Shown in pieces: positions 1 through 12,004 of a stretch of 64,000 bases of DNA; positions within the stretch are counted from its first letter, which is position 1; the number at the start of each line of letters is the position of its first letter. This DNA is from Macrophomina tecta (lineage: Eukaryota > Ascomycota > Dothideomycetes > Botryosphaeriales > Botryosphaeriaceae): NCBI GenBank assembly GCA_024180945.1, contig JAKSGN010000002.1, positions 744,001-808,000 on the forward strand, written 5' to 3'. Under the pieces are notes generated by a model that did not search any database, had not been told where the DNA came from, and saw nothing but the letters and a program-made list of their open reading frames with translations. The position numbers and the translations under genes were made by a program.

Positions 1-2437
1 ATGCAAGTCGTGATGCTCGGCCGTTGTTGCGACCCTCAGCTCGGGGCCTCCCGTAGCTAGGGCGCGCCGCCGAGGCTTGCGACCTGCTTAAGTAGCTTCT
101 AGTTCCGGAGAAGGCGGGAATGGCGAAATGCTCCTTCGCTTCGTGAGGGCGGCGGATTAGGAATTGGAAGCGTCGATTGGCGCGGGCGCACGCGGCCACG
201 AGAGGGAGCATAATGTGCCAATATTAGCGCGGCGATTGGGGAATCCCGTTGCGCAAGGACGGCGGGGCAATGGACGGGAAAGTGGGGTGTTCCGACAGCG
301 ATCCACGTTGTATACAACCCGTCGCAGAGGCCTGGGTCGGCCGGCCTCTGTAGTTCAGGATGCTGCCACTTGTCTCGCTGCAGGCCGCGAAGATGCCTTT
401 TGCTCGCACGCGACCCAAGCACGAGCCTTTCAGCATTGGCTCAGGATCTAGCCGGCGCAGAATGTCGATATGGCGAGGAAACCGTCAGTCGCAGGCATGT
501 GCGGTGGGACGAGGCCCTGTGGTCGGTGAGTTCTGATGCAGCACGCCGAGAAACGGTGGCAGGCGGGTGAGGTGGAGAGTGGAAGCGACGAAGGTAGGTA
601 GGTACATACATATATTCCTGCCGCTCCACCCCGAGGTTGCCCCGCTCCGCATCCTTCGCAGAGCCACCGCAGCGCCATGCTTACTCCTGCCGCCTTCCAG
701 CTTCTTTTTGACCTTCCGGGGGCAGACCAACACAACGGCGTCAGCCTCAGTCCCTGCACCGCTCGAATGGCGTCCAGTTCTCCAGGAAAAGGCCTCACTT
801 CGGTTCACTTCCACAGCGGTTCTGGGCTGTGCTTGAGCTTCTGTATCTTGACTGAATTGAAGAGCAGAATGGAGAGGAAGAAGAAGAGGTCTGAGCTTGC
901 GTGCGGCTTGGATCACGGGCGTGGAGCAGCCAGCACACACAGTCCAGTATGGCCATAAGCATGGCTGCACTTTCAAGACATATTCCAAAGCTCCTACCCG
1001 TGCATTCAAACGGCAGAAAAGCTCCGTAGCCGCCTACGGGCGTTACGTGTTCTGAGAGTGTTGACTTGGCCGGAGGCAACGTAGCCTCATATTTATTCCA
1101 GAGCGCGATAGCAGACCACCCTAACACCACCAGTACGGTCTGGGATATAGTAAGCATGGTTTCACCGCGTTATATAAAGCTCTGTCTTACATACATGTGG
1201 TCTTCAAGGCAAATTAATCCCTGGGTGAGATGAGTTGAAGGTACTGCGGGGTCCAATTTTGCTTTCCCTTTCCTCGTCGTGCCTCGTCCGACATCCTCAA
1301 CGGCTCTTCGGCCCAGCCAGAGAAATTTCGGCGCAGGTTTGCCGAAGCAGTACTATTCTGCACAAATCCTCAAGTTGCCGTAAGTTGGGAAGCACCTCTT
1401 CAGCGTCCTCATGAGCAGCTCAGCCCCCGATTGTATATCACAGCCAAATGCTTCAGCACAAGGCTAATCATTAGCGCCTTGGAGCTCATACCAATCACAG
1501 CTCACCCGGAGGCGCGAAACCAAGAGCCAGTCGCACATGTACTACCCACTACTTGTGGGTTTACTCTCATGAGGGAAAGAAATATAGCCAGGTTAGCAAG
1601 TACACCGGAATATAGGCCATGAGATCCATATCTTGTATTGCAGCTGCACAGGATCTTGTCAACAAACCGCAGCCAATGTGAATCCACCAGGAGTCATCAG
1701 ATGGCGTCCTGCCGAGCCGTACTTCACTTGGCCGCTACGAACCTACAGATTGACATGCTTCTGGTACTTTCCAACGAAAAATAGCAAATGAGACCGCAAA
1801 GGCATCCGGAAGCGATCGTCATCAGACTTTCCCTGCTCGGGGCTGCCCTGGTACAAGGCTCGTCTTACGTGCATATCCCCGCTTCTAGCCGGCGACACAT
1901 CAGACACAGCCTTGCCCTACCCTTTCTCCTGCCTCATGCCGATCTTCGCTGCTTCCCGCCGTGTGTAACACTTTATAAATGCCCCTGGCTGCCACATAAC
2001 GTCATCAAAGCATTGCCTGATAACTGACGGCAAGGATCTCTCCCGACACGGCTATGAAAGCTGCTTTTTCCCCATAGTTCAACTCGCAGCTTTCTTTATT
2101 TTCCTCAGCCTTACTCAACGCCTGATAATGTAACCCTGCTGACATACCTCTTCTCATAAAGTACATCTACGCTCCACAGAATTGAACTGTTCAAGCGCTG
2201 GCTCGTTTCCTGAAGTTCTATCAATTTTCATGTGGTGCAGCATCGGGAGGCAAATAACGAGGGATCGCAAGGCAGCTGTGGATAGCTATAATGTTCAGGC
2301 CAGGAAGGCAGAGTGTGTCAGCGTAATCGCGGCGGGGTTTCCCCGAGCTGTGAGCAAGCAGCTCTGTGAACAATCTCACGCACAAATTCGGGTTAAGGGT
2401 ATCTCGTCCAATACCTTCCTTGGTAAGCAAGAATGAG

Positions 2438-2475
<38 letters not shown>

Positions 2476-2562
2476 CCTGGAAGTGATTGAAGTGATAATT
2501 AGACCCGAAAGAGGCAAGTGTACAATAGCCAGAGTCAGACAAGACGTCACCGACCCTGCTGC
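1..2562. other. Gene-poor left end
   Basis: No reading frame here has recognisable protein similarity, a convincing exon-intron structure or sustained coding-like codon use on either strand. Short frames of 60-170 codons exist but overlap each other in several phases, as expected by chance in GC-rich DNA. The only distinctive object is the long T tract listed separately. The last few hundred bases are probably the 3' flank of the amidohydrolase gene. Confidence 0.5.
2440..2472. repeat. Homopolymer tract of 33 T
   Basis: An uninterrupted run of T on the plus strand (A on the minus strand) lies about 90 bases beyond the stop codon of the minus-strand amidohydrolase. In the sense of that gene it is an A run in the 3' flank. 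It could be a slippage-prone simple repeat or a retroposed poly(A) tail; no target-site duplication or retroposed body is visible. Its length may also be affected by sequencing error. Confidence 0.9.
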
Positions 2563-4071
2563 TCAATGCTCCTTCCCCCCTTCCCTCACCGCGCTATGCC
2601 TATCCGTCTGACTGTACCTAATCCCCGCCCTCCACTCGCCCTCCAACACCGGCAACGGAGTGTCCTCCCATATCTTCTGAATCCTCCTCGCCGACGCCAG
2701 AAACTTCTCCTCCACCTCCGCCCTATCTTGCTTCGTCACAAGCGCCCCATCTCTCTTTCGCCACTCCCCGCCCACCATCACATCCTTCACGTCGCCCACG
2801 TTCGAATGCAAGATGATCGCTGCCACTGGATCAACCCAGCCCAGCATGTTCGGCGACGTCCCATCGAACAGCACTAGATCTGCCTGCGCGCCCACCCTCA
2901 CCACACCGACGTCCTCCCTCCGCAGCGCCAACCCACCATTCCTGGTCGCCAGCAAAAACGCCTGCTCGACGCTCATCGGATTGGTGGATGGGATGCTCCA
3001 ACTCTCGAGGGTGCGGCGGTACGCGCTGCGGCGGGTCGCCTGCAGCCACAAACGGGCCTGCGTGACGAGGTCGGTCGAGAAGGTGAAGTGGGTATCGACG
3101 CCGAGGGCGGCGCGGTCCTGGATGAAGGGCGTGGCCGGGTGGTCGTGGCCGTAGTGCATCTCGGACTCGGGCGTGATGGCGACGAATTGGTTGTGGGCGC
3201 GCAGCAGCGCGGCGTCGGCCGGCGTGAGGAACGAGGCGTGCGAGATGACGATGGGGAAGGGCGCGGCGAGGAAGTCGTCGTGCTGCGCGAGCGTCGACGG
3301 CCCGTTGTCGAAGTGCCATGGCCCGCCGAGCGAGTGCGTCGTGAAGGCAGAGATGTTGGTATCGCTTGCACGTTTGTTAGTTATTTCTTGCTTAGGTTAG
3401 GAGGAAAAGACCGGGGGAGGGTTTGCTCACTGTGCTAGTTTGACCACGCGTTTCACTTCTTCGGAGCTGGCGGGTCCCCAGCCGTCGTAGCCCATGCCGT
3501 ACTCGACAAGGCTTCCTGCCAGCTTCTCATTCTTGCTTTGCTCGATGAAGTCGGCGATGGATTCGTCATTGAATATACCAAAGCCGTAGCACCACCACAT
3601 CCTAACCCCGCTGTCAATGGAAGCATTGAGGGAAGCAGCGGAAGCCTCAGGGGAAAATGTCCCGTGTGCGTGGTCGAGGATAGATGTAACGCCGGCATTG
3701 AGGGCTTCATATATGCCTGCCAGTTGACCGCAGTAGATGTCCTCGGGCGTGAAGACGGTCTTCGCCTGGGTATACTGGCCGTAGCGGAAGAAATACTCTG
3801 CAAGTGTTGTATTTCCTGCGAGGGTCCTGAAAGCCGTTTGCCAGCCGTGGCGGTGGGTATCGACGAAACCAGGGGAGATGATCTTGTTAGCCGCAGATAC
3901 CCTTTCTGTGTCCTGCGGGATCTCGACGGAGCCGGAGAAGCTGGAGTCAAAGATTGCGGCTATCTTGTTCCCCCTCACAAGCACCGAGGTGTTGCGCAGA
4001 ATTTTTAGTGCTTGCGAGGCATCATCGAATGAAATAACTGTTCCGTTTTCTAGCAGTGTGGATGGAGCCAT
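2563..4071 (-). CDS. Amidohydrolase family protein (metal-dependent deaminase/chlorohydrolase type)
   Basis: Two exons, 4071-3431 and 3364-2563, with a GTGAGC...AAG intron at 3430-3365, give 480 residues. The N-terminus has the strand-rich start of cyclic amidohydrolases followed by the metal-binding HxH in FVDTHRHGW. A DHAHG motif follows. Exon 2 carries the later metal-ligand His (ISHASF) and the Asp of GVDTHFTFSTDL. The C-terminal NPMSVEQAFLLAT and GAQADLVLFDG segments are typical of the ATZ/TRZ, guanine-deaminase and SsnA-like group. Such enzymes hydrolyse C-N or C-Cl bonds on N-heterocycles or amidines; the substrate cannot be read from sequence. The joined frame (KLAHDTNISAFTTH) crosses the intron cleanly. 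ATG 4071 is the first Met, in good context. A decayed aldolase gene lies upstream on the same strand. No targeting signal is visible, so it is probably cytosolic. Confidence 0.85.
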
Positions 4072-4570
4072 GGCGAAGATCTTCCGCGAACGCTGAAGAG
4101 CCAGGGTTGCTCATCGAAGAACGTGCCTGATCGAAAGGCGATGCCACCTTTGTGTCAATATGAAGGCCGGAGCGAGCGTTGAAACCAGCTTTTATATAAT
4201 GCAGATGCCCCACATCGTAAGCGCATTGCAGGGTTGGTTTGCTGCGAAAATTGAGAAACCCGCGTTTGCCTTGCATGGCGCTGACGTCAGCCCGATGGTG
4301 TTTACCCGGAGCAGCTTGGAAGAGAGCGCCATCAGGAAATAGGTAGATGTGGTGTGATCCGGACTGGTCGATGGCTGTAGACCGAGTGTTAGCGATTGGT
4401 AATCCGGCCTTTGCCTTGGCCGCTACCGAGCATCTTCGTTTGCTCCAGAACACGGGGTTGACTCTTGGCTGTCGGACTTGCGTCGCCCTTTTTTATATCG
4501 CATGCTCTCCTCTGGATGTTTGGAGGCTTTATTACTTGCTTTTCGCTTTTAGGCTTATCAGCATTACACT

Positions 4571-5446
4571 TCAAAGTGGGGGCCATTTTACCAGGTCCTC
4601 GCCTCTCGCTGTGCGCAAAACTCGGTCGAAGTGATCCGGGATATCAACCAGATCGGCGCCAACAGAAATCTGCTACAGTTCAGCCAACTCGATCAAGCCC
4701 ACACGCCTCGGGAAAAAGGACTCACCATGTGAAAGCCCTTCCGCGGATATTCAGGACCGTCGGCACCATTGTTACAGTATATGCCGGCCCATTTCCCCAT
4801 AGTCAACCGCAGCCTTGTGGATGCGGTCAAACGCGGCCTTTAGCTCTTCGTGTATCACACGAGTGGTGATGGGATGGCCGATATCGTTGGCCAGGTCAAC
4901 GAGCCCGATGAAGAGGGCGTCAATTCCTGGTACAGCGGCGATCTCGTTGACCTGGTGGAAGAGCGTCAGGCAGAGATGAATAGCGGTAGCGGATTTGAAA
5001 ACATACGATCTCCAGTGCCCCCTCAGTCTCAATCTAGGCGATGATGACGAAGGCATCATTTGCCTCTTGAAGGTAATCGGAAGGTCTCTTAAACTTTCCT
5101 ATCGCAAGCTCCGGACTGAAGCCACGGTTCCCCCGGGGGAAGCTTGGCTGCGGAGATGAGCTTACGGGAGTCATCTGCAGTGTCAAGAAGTGGTACGCAT
5201 ATGTCGTGGGCACCGGCGCCCAGGGCTTCCATTTGCCGGCTTAGTGTTTGTCTGAACACCTGTTCAGTAATGCACTAACGCTTCACCATCCAAAGCTCGT
5301 TGGCTGCGACGCGGACAAAAGGACTGACGCCGCAGCTGGCAACTGCTACTACACATTCACGAATTTGCCCATCATCTAGGTCCCCATGCTCCGAAGCTAG
5401 TTCCGCCTTTCATCAGGGCTTTCTGGATGCTATTTGCAGCCTGCAT
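4571..5446 (-). pseudogene. Decayed HpcH/HpaI-type aldolase (2,4-dihydroxyhept-2-ene-dioate aldolase family)
   Basis: Pieces of a class II HpcH/HpaI aldolase can be read in order on the minus strand but not in one frame. From ATG 5446 come MQAANSIQKAL and SFGAW, then an apparent internal deletion. Next are DDGQIRECV, CGVSPFVRVAANE, LGAGAHDICVPLLDTADD, a frameshift into FPRGNRGF, a TAG stop at 5036-5034 where the family has Gln (IIA*IETEG), an intron-like GTATGT...CAG at 5006-4952, then VNEIAAVPGIDALFIG and LANDIGHPI. A further frameshift follows, then AGIYC, a second GTGAGT...CAG intron, and ISVGADLV. The frame ends at 4573-4571. Intact enzymes have about 250-270 residues and cleave 2-oxo-hydroxy acids with a divalent metal. 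The preserved introns argue for decay in place, not retroposition. The TAG for CAG is what C-to-T mutation (RIP or ordinary deamination) produces. Confidence 0.8.
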
Positions 5447-5589
5447 CTTGAGCTGTTTTCCACTTGGTGATGGTCAATGAGCAGAGAGGAGCAGCAGAGC
5501 TGGGGATGGCTGTTAAAATTATGAAGGGTGATATGTGCGTTTCCTGTACGATGCAGCTTAAGAGTACGATCCGTCCGCGTTATTTTGCC

Positions 5590-5810
5590 GGAGCGGGCGG
5601 TATTGTTGCCCAGTGCTGGTCTAGTGCATCTTCAGCCTTCAACCCCGACCGTAAGAGTTTCTCCAGGCTATCTTTGGCTTTCAGATTCTACTCTCGAATC
5701 AGCCTCATTCGGTCAAGAATAAACTGTGGAAGATTGGGAGGTTCAAAGGTTACCCCGCGCAAGATCGACGCCAACACCGCTCCTTATCCTGGCTTGGTAA
5801 AACTTTGCTG
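5590..5810 (-). pseudogene. Possible short relic of an unknown coding sequence
   Basis: On the minus strand one frame reads protein-like sequence for about 65 codons (LPQFILDRMRLIRE, then AKDSLEKLLRSGLKAEDAL, then DQHWATIPPAP). It is interrupted by a TAG and a TAA. The helical, charged composition resembles coding sequence more than the surrounding DNA does, and one stop could come from a CAG. I do not recognise the family. It lies just upstream of the decayed aldolase and could belong to the same decaying stretch, or be chance. Confidence 0.25.
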
Positions 5811-8800
5811 AATGTCCATTATCCGAAGATAAAGGCTGCGATAAGTTGGTCTGCTGTCACATGTATACAAGAGGTTGTAAAAGAATACTATCGAGGCTAC
5901 CGAGGGAGCCTGCGCAACATTGTGATGGCAATGTAGAAGTGCTGTCGGCGAGCGCCCGAAGGCCGAGTATCATGGAAAGAAATGTGAGGGTGAATGTGGG
6001 TGGCTGAGGCCAACATTACTGCCTTCTCAAATATTTGGGTGATCCGCACCAAGCCTGCATACTATAGATAAGGAACGGTGCTCCTAATCACTTGTAGCCT
6101 GCCAGATTTTCTGTCTCCAGTCAACCACACATAACTAGATACCGCAAATCTGCAGTCCGCTACCTTCACAGCCTTCAGAGCATTATTTGGAATTTGCCAT
6201 GTTGTGTAGCCGCCTCCGTTGCTTTTCCTCCGCAGTCTATTTTTTCTCGTCCTTTTTTTCAGTTCTCGTTCGTGTCTACCGCTAACTTTGGAAGGATAAG
6301 GTCGTAGGGTGGGTGGGACCGGTGTCGACCTTTTCTTGAGCAAAGGTATCTGGGTGCATTACGACAGTGAAGGAGGTGGGCTGTTTCTAATTTCTCCCGT
6401 AGGAAGTATCATCTCGCGTGTATAGATATAGGACTGAATCTGCGTTGGAAGTTCTGAAGTAAGCTCTGCCAGTAAGCGCGATACCGTGAGAGGTCTGTCG
6501 CAGTCAAAGTCACCTGCCGGGATTCGCAATCCCAACATCTGCCGAGACTTCAATGCTAACATGTGAAGTGAGAAAGGCCGAATTCGTGACAACGACGTCC
6601 ACGTCCCTACCTTGCCTTCTCGATCACTTACCAAATCAACCCCTCTCGGCCTCGGACTTAACTCAGCGATTACAAATTCACTGGAGACGCATAGCATACC
6701 GCTGTGCCAATATCTTGCATGCCGTCTCCTCGGACATGAAAGCCCGTAGTAACGTAGCTAATGCCAAGAGTCCCGATGGATAGAGAAAGTTAAAAAGGAA
6801 CACAAAAAAGAGGCCGGGTCGTCGACGGGCATGTAAGTTGCAGGGAGCGCACCCTCTGCATACGAAAAGAAGGACAAGAGAGAAAGCCAAATAATACAAT
6901 TGCGGGTACCTGCAAGCTGCGTCACTCTACCTTGCAGGCGGCCCGAAAAGCCAATCGAAGTTTGCATCAAAGTAACGTGCAGGTTGCCCTCTTCGGGTCG
7001 CACGTAGGTCCCACCCAACGAGCGAGCGAGAGCCCAGCCGACCATCGGAGCTGCCGGCGGGTTTCTCGCCTGACAGACTGCCGAGAGTAGCCGCGATTGA
7101 TTACACGTCTTCGGAGGCCGTGAAGAGGACGGCGATCATGCCAATGCCCTTGTATTTCGAAGGAGAGGAAAAAAATTTGAATACGACGCGAGGAAACAGC
7201 CAAGTCCGCAGAGGCCAAATACAGCACACGACTGTCGAGATCTGAGTGGCTATGAACCAGATTAATGAATCGCAACACGAGAAAGCAAAAAGTGAAGCAT
7301 TGGACAAGAAAACAAATTGCTGGGTGACGACACAGCAGACCTGACCATGCAGCAAGAGGGAACAGCCCTCGAGCTGCGTTGAGAAACCGTCGAAACGGCG
7401 CTTCCATGGTCACCCCGAGCTCAAACACCGAGAGGTTGCAGCCATCATCGCAATTTTGCAGCGGCAAAAAGCAGAGGAGACGACGGAGCAGATTCTGGAG
7501 ACCCCTCCGGATCCCTTGTCTTTGAGTATGGTATCCACTTACTTGTTTCGGGCGGTGTCAAGCCCGGCTGAGGGTCCGTAACTTAAAACCCATGGCTTAT
7601 AGCCCGGCGACGCCTGCCACCGCGGCAGGGTCAGGAAAGGTCTGAGTCGCTCGGGAAGGCGACACACAACCCCGAACCATCTCGACGGGAGTGGGATGTT
7701 CGAACGTCAGCGGCAAGCAATCGCAAACGTCTAGACCCATGTCTGCCTACCAAGGGCTTCACCATGGCGCCCAAGAACGACCGAGCATCGCGGCCCTCGA
7801 CTCGCTTGCGACAAGCACTCTCTTGGCTGAATCAAGCCCGAGGACAGCCTGAGGAGCAGGAAAGCGCAGCCTGGCGATGCCGCCATGCCGCTGTTGGCAA
7901 TGCTCGCCGAGTTTCTGCGCATCTTGTTCCACGTTGGCGGGAAGGAACCGTATGTTGTTGCTCTCAACGACAACCGCGGCCCATGCCCAAACACGCCCGG
8001 CAACCGCGCCGGGCTCACCGATAGACCAGCAGCGACTGGGGGGGCTGGGTGGCAGTACAGCAAGGAAGGCGAAGTCATTGCAGAGTACCCACACGGGCAT
8101 GCTTGGGTACCGTCTTCCGATCGGCGCGAATCGTGGCGGCTAGCAAGACTGTTAATGTCGATAGCTTCGGTGCATTTCTGGTGATTGGAAATTGGAGTTT
8201 ACCTGGCTCCAACCCTCGCAGAGGCCCCATCTGCGCTATTTTCACGGGTGCGGCGTCTTAGGGCGTGATTTGTCGGGCGCGCCAAGTAGGTGGCCGAAAT
8301 CGCCAAGTTGTCTTGGGAGCAGGCGCTGCCGTATTATAATGGGTACAATGGGTGGCAGTGAGACGGGTCGTTGACGCGGCCGGAGGGCGATGCATGTGAG
8401 AATTGCGCAAATTGTGGGTCTTGCAGGCCGCAAGGCGCCGTCGTCGCAGTGTGATCGACAGTTGCCGGGCTGGTGTTGCGATAGCTTGGCTGCGCGGGCG
8501 TGTCGGAGAGATGGGACGCAGAGGGAGACCCCGGGCTGAGACGGCGAGTGGTTGAGCGCGGACGCAGACTGCATGAAGGCAAATATGGGAAGCCGGCCCG
8601 TGGGGGCGTGGCAGTCGGCCTCAGGGCGGGCGGAGAGATAAGGACGAGTATGTGCTGGCCGCTGCAGCACAGCCCAGCGGGACCCACCTGGGCTTGGCGG
8701 AGCTGGCGGAGCGACAGAGCTTTGGAGGCTTGGCGTGGTGTTGTAGTTTCAGGGTGGGCGACCTGCCTGTAACAGGTGCCTCTGAGCCTCCGAAACATCG

Positions 8801-9769
8801 AGATCTGCCGCCTTACTGACTCAGGCAAGACTCGACTGGCTGGCGAGATGTTCCAGAACTCACCAGTCTCGCCTGCAGCAGCCGGCCCCTTCCTCCCTCC
8901 CTCTCTGGCAAGCGCGCGCTTTCCCGCGCCGGCGTGCCAGCCGGACCCTGTCCCTGTCCGGTCCGCTCGCTGTCCGCTCCGCTGTGCTCTGACGACACGC
9001 GCTGCGGCAATGCTGGTTGCCGCACCACCCCTTCCCGTCACCCGGACTCGTCATGATGCAGTGGTCTCGCAGGCTGCGTGGGTCGAGGCCAGACCAACAC
9101 GCACCTTCCTGCCCCTTCCGGACGCAGGCAGGAAGTTTTTCTCACTGCCTGAGCGACTGCACAATAGGAGTGCTGGAGTACGCGTCATGCCTGCGGCCTC
9201 CCTGCCGGCGATCTTCGGCGCGAAACTTACCAAGAAGCAGGACGCTACCTTGGCGGCCTTCGCCAAACACTACAAGCTGATAACACGGCTTGGCTGCAGG
9301 GTGATCGCAATCACATCAACAACTCTTCAATTTGGCCGTACATTGTCCGCCTCCTTTCGTCTGCATTAGGTCTAGCCTCCGCACCTCCCCATGCCAAGTT
9401 CAGTCTGACAAATTTGTGGCGCTGCTACTTCAGGTATCACGCTAACGAGCAAGAGGATGGTCCATGTCAAATGTGGAAAGTATCGATAACCCTTTTTGGC
9501 AGCCCAGCATGCCCGCTATCTTTTTGCCTATCTCTCTCTCCTTGCGCCCAGAACGCCAAACTGTATGCCCGTCTATGTCGGTCTCCCTCTAGGAGCGGGA
9601 GCTAAAGTGAAAAGTGTTCCTTTAACCATGTATGGAGAAGTGAATGTGAAGAAAGTGTCGTGGAAAGTAAGGCCGTAACGAGAAAAGCATCAAAGAAGCA
9701 GAAATGAACAACCCAACGCCCCGTATTTCTCCTTCTCCCCCCCTGCTAACCTCTGTCGCCGCCGAAACC
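5811..9769. other. Long intergenic stretch with no supported gene
   Basis: Nearly 4 kb in which no frame shows recognisable domains, usable splice junctions linking coding-like segments, or consistent codon bias. The longest frame (8334-9041, minus, 235 codons) is rich in Arg, Ala and Gly, overlaps several frames on the other strand and looks like a GC-composition artefact. Any noncoding RNA or long untranslated leader here is not visible to me. Confidence 0.5.
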
Positions 9770-11266
9770 TTAGACGTGGTGGCCGTGCACCTGCGGCTGG
9801 TGCGCATCCTCATCCCGTCCCGGGTAGAGCACCAGTTGCAGGTGGATCGCCCTAATCTGCGCTCCCGCCACGAACAACCACATAATCGCCAAGAAGATGG
9901 TCATGACGGTGCTGAGCCAGAGGATAGGCTCGCTTCCCAATTCCTTTCCAATGTTGATCGTCGCTACCGTGAAGCCGACGTTGGGGAAGACGAATGCCCA
10001 CCAGGGCACCGCGAAGGAGATCTTGGGGATGACAGTGACGCACGCCACGACGGCGATGAGGAAGAACCAGAAAGCGAGCGCCCACAGGAAAATGGCTGCC
10101 CACAATGCAACGACGACGAGAATCTCCTTGGCCATGGGGTGGGCCTGGAAGTACGCATATTCGTCAGGGAGAGCCTTGGCGTTGCCAATGAGCGCCAGTG
10201 CCGTGAAGGAAGGCGGCCCGGCAAGCATGAACATAGCCGGTCGCACATTGACCAGGAGCGGTCCTGAGCGGAAAAGTCTGTAAATCCAGATTGTCGAAAG
10301 GCAGGACGCAACGAACCAACCAAGTCCTTGGAAGGCAACGCCCGCCACAATGATCGGCAGAGCATCGTTCGCAGGCTGCTTCGCCGCAATCACCTGGGAA
10401 AGGGTGCCCGAGAGCATGATGGGAAAGATGGGAAGCATCCAGCCAGGGCCCATCTTGTCCGCGTGCAGCTTCTGGTTGATTTCCGGCGTCGTCCAGATGA
10501 ACCAGTAGAAGAGGACGGCGAGTGTGAGCGTGAATGCCACGTACACCCAGAAGACATCACGCATCACCGTCTCGAGAAATTCCTCCACGCCCGGGACAAG
10601 GTAAATTTGTGTATTGCTGATCATGGTGGAGATGGTGAGGAAGAAGCATGGCATGAAGAGACCCTCATGGCCGTCGAGTAATGAGTTGCGGAGAGCTTGC
10701 GGGCAGATGGCGAAGCGTGCGGAGATGGCAATGGTGATGAGGAAGAAGAGGAAGATGTTGGAAATGAAGAGCGTCTTCCCAATGGTATACAGGCCGGGAA
10801 ACTGATTGGGAGTCACTCCCAGCACGAGAGCAAGGCCGCCAGTGCTCATGCTCGTCGTGAACCATGCCCATGTAACGTGAGAGATGCGCTCGCGGAAAGT
10901 GATGTTCGGGTCCCGAACGTGGCGGGTCTTTTCGTTCGGAGGAGACATCGCTGCCTGAGCCACTGCCTTCTGCTTCTCCTCGTCGATGCTGAAGCTGTGC
11001 TTGTGTGCGGAGAGATTCAGAGCGACCTGGCTGGAGTTCGTTGCGGTGAGCTCGTGCCTCGACCTCTCGGGCCAGTCCTGAGGAGGCGGGTTGGGTGTGT
11101 TGGCGCCGTTTGTCGAGGCACCGTAGTATTCAGGAGTAGTCGAACCATTCGTGTCGAACTTGTAGGAATCTTGCGAGCCGGTGCGGTCCATATAGATTCC
11201 AGCACCGGTGTCGGGAACTGTAGGATGGAAGCCTTGAGGCTGTTCCGCGAGTCTAGACGATGACAT
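9770..11266 (-). CDS. C4-dicarboxylate/malate transporter (TDT/SLAC1 family, Mae1-like)
   Basis: A single exon from ATG 11266 gives 498 residues. An N-terminal cytosolic, Ser/Asn/Pro-rich stretch of about 150 residues precedes the transport domain. This domain starts at RERISHVTWAWFTTSMSTGG, the signature first helix of the tellurite-resistance/dicarboxylate transporter family. About ten hydrophobic helices follow, including FWVYVAFTLTLAVLFYWFIW, SFTALALIGNAKAL and PWWAFVFPNVGFTVATINIG. Known members are yeast Ssu1 (sulfite) and S. pombe Mae1 (malate), with plant SLAC1 more distant. Length and the ISHVTWAW/PNVGF motifs favour the Mae1-like branch. It probably moves malate or another C4-dicarboxylate across the plasma membrane, but sulfite cannot be excluded. 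The frame stays open upstream of ATG 11266 using only non-ATG starts, so 11266 is preferred. Confidence 0.85.
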   Translation of the reverse strand: MSSSRLAEQPQGFHPTVPDTGAGIYMDRTGSQDSYKFDTNGSTTPEYYGASTNGANTPNPPPQDWPERSRHELTATNSSQVALNLSAHKHSFSIDEEKQKAVAQAAMSPPNEKTRHVRDPNITFRERISHVTWAWFTTSMSTGGLALVLGVTPNQFPGLYTIGKTLFISNIFLFFLITIAISARFAICPQALRNSLLDGHEGLFMPCFFLTISTMISNTQIYLVPGVEEFLETVMRDVFWVYVAFTLTLAVLFYWFIWTTPEINQKLHADKMGPGWMLPIFPIMLSGTLSQVIAAKQPANDALPIIVAGVAFQGLGWFVASCLSTIWIYRLFRSGPLLVNVRPAMFMLAGPPSFTALALIGNAKALPDEYAYFQAHPMAKEILVVVALWAAIFLWALAFWFFLIAVVACVTVIPKISFAVPWWAFVFPNVGFTVATINIGKELGSEPILWLSTVMTIFLAIMWLFVAGAQIRAIHLQLVLYPGRDEDAHQPQVHGHHV

Positions 11267-12004
11267 GTTGACGAGATATAGTGAGGGTGGGTCCCATAAG
11301 CGTGATGCTGGGGAAAGGACAAGACGAGGTCTAGTCTGTGCAAAGAGAGCTCGGAAAAGAGGTGGATATATTGCTATGCCACTTAAAAGCACGTCCGATA
11401 AACGCGAGACTAAAACAGCCCGATGGACTAGTGGCGTGGGGAAAGTTGACGAGAGACTGGGGATGATGAGAAGGGACTTTTTTATGGAGAGCAGACAATA
11501 CAGTATTTGAGGGAGGCAGTGCTTGAGTCCGCCACACCATCGCTGTGCGCTCCGACCAAGCCAAGAGTTCCGTGATGTTACCAGAGGCGCCCGGAGCCTC
11601 AGTGCTCTTGGCGCTGCGCGCGCCAACTTGTGGTGGAGCTTATTGCGACCGCGCCCAAGCACACCCCTGGTAGCGGCAGGGGGCAACAGGTCGATCGCCG
11701 GTGTCGGGCCGTACCCGTGCAGAGTAAGGTGACGATCCCACCCCTGCCTCGGGCATGCTCGAGACCATCACGGTTGCAGCCAACGAGCCTGCACTGCGCC
11801 CGTTCCATTTTCGTCACCATCGAGAGCTGCCAGCCCATAAGATCAGTACGTACGAAGCGTCACTGCGACAGCTGGACCCACCTGCTCGCACTGCCAAGTA
11901 CATCTCTGTCTTACATTCGATGCGTACCCAACCCTGTTGGCAATCGGAACACCTCGCTCTACTGCGCCCAATCGTGCTCGTCTTGCTTAAAATTACCCAC
12001 TCCT

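Noticed and set aside
8334..9041. Minus-strand frame of 235 codons
   Set aside because: No motif, overlaps several equally long frames, no ATG-supported coding context.
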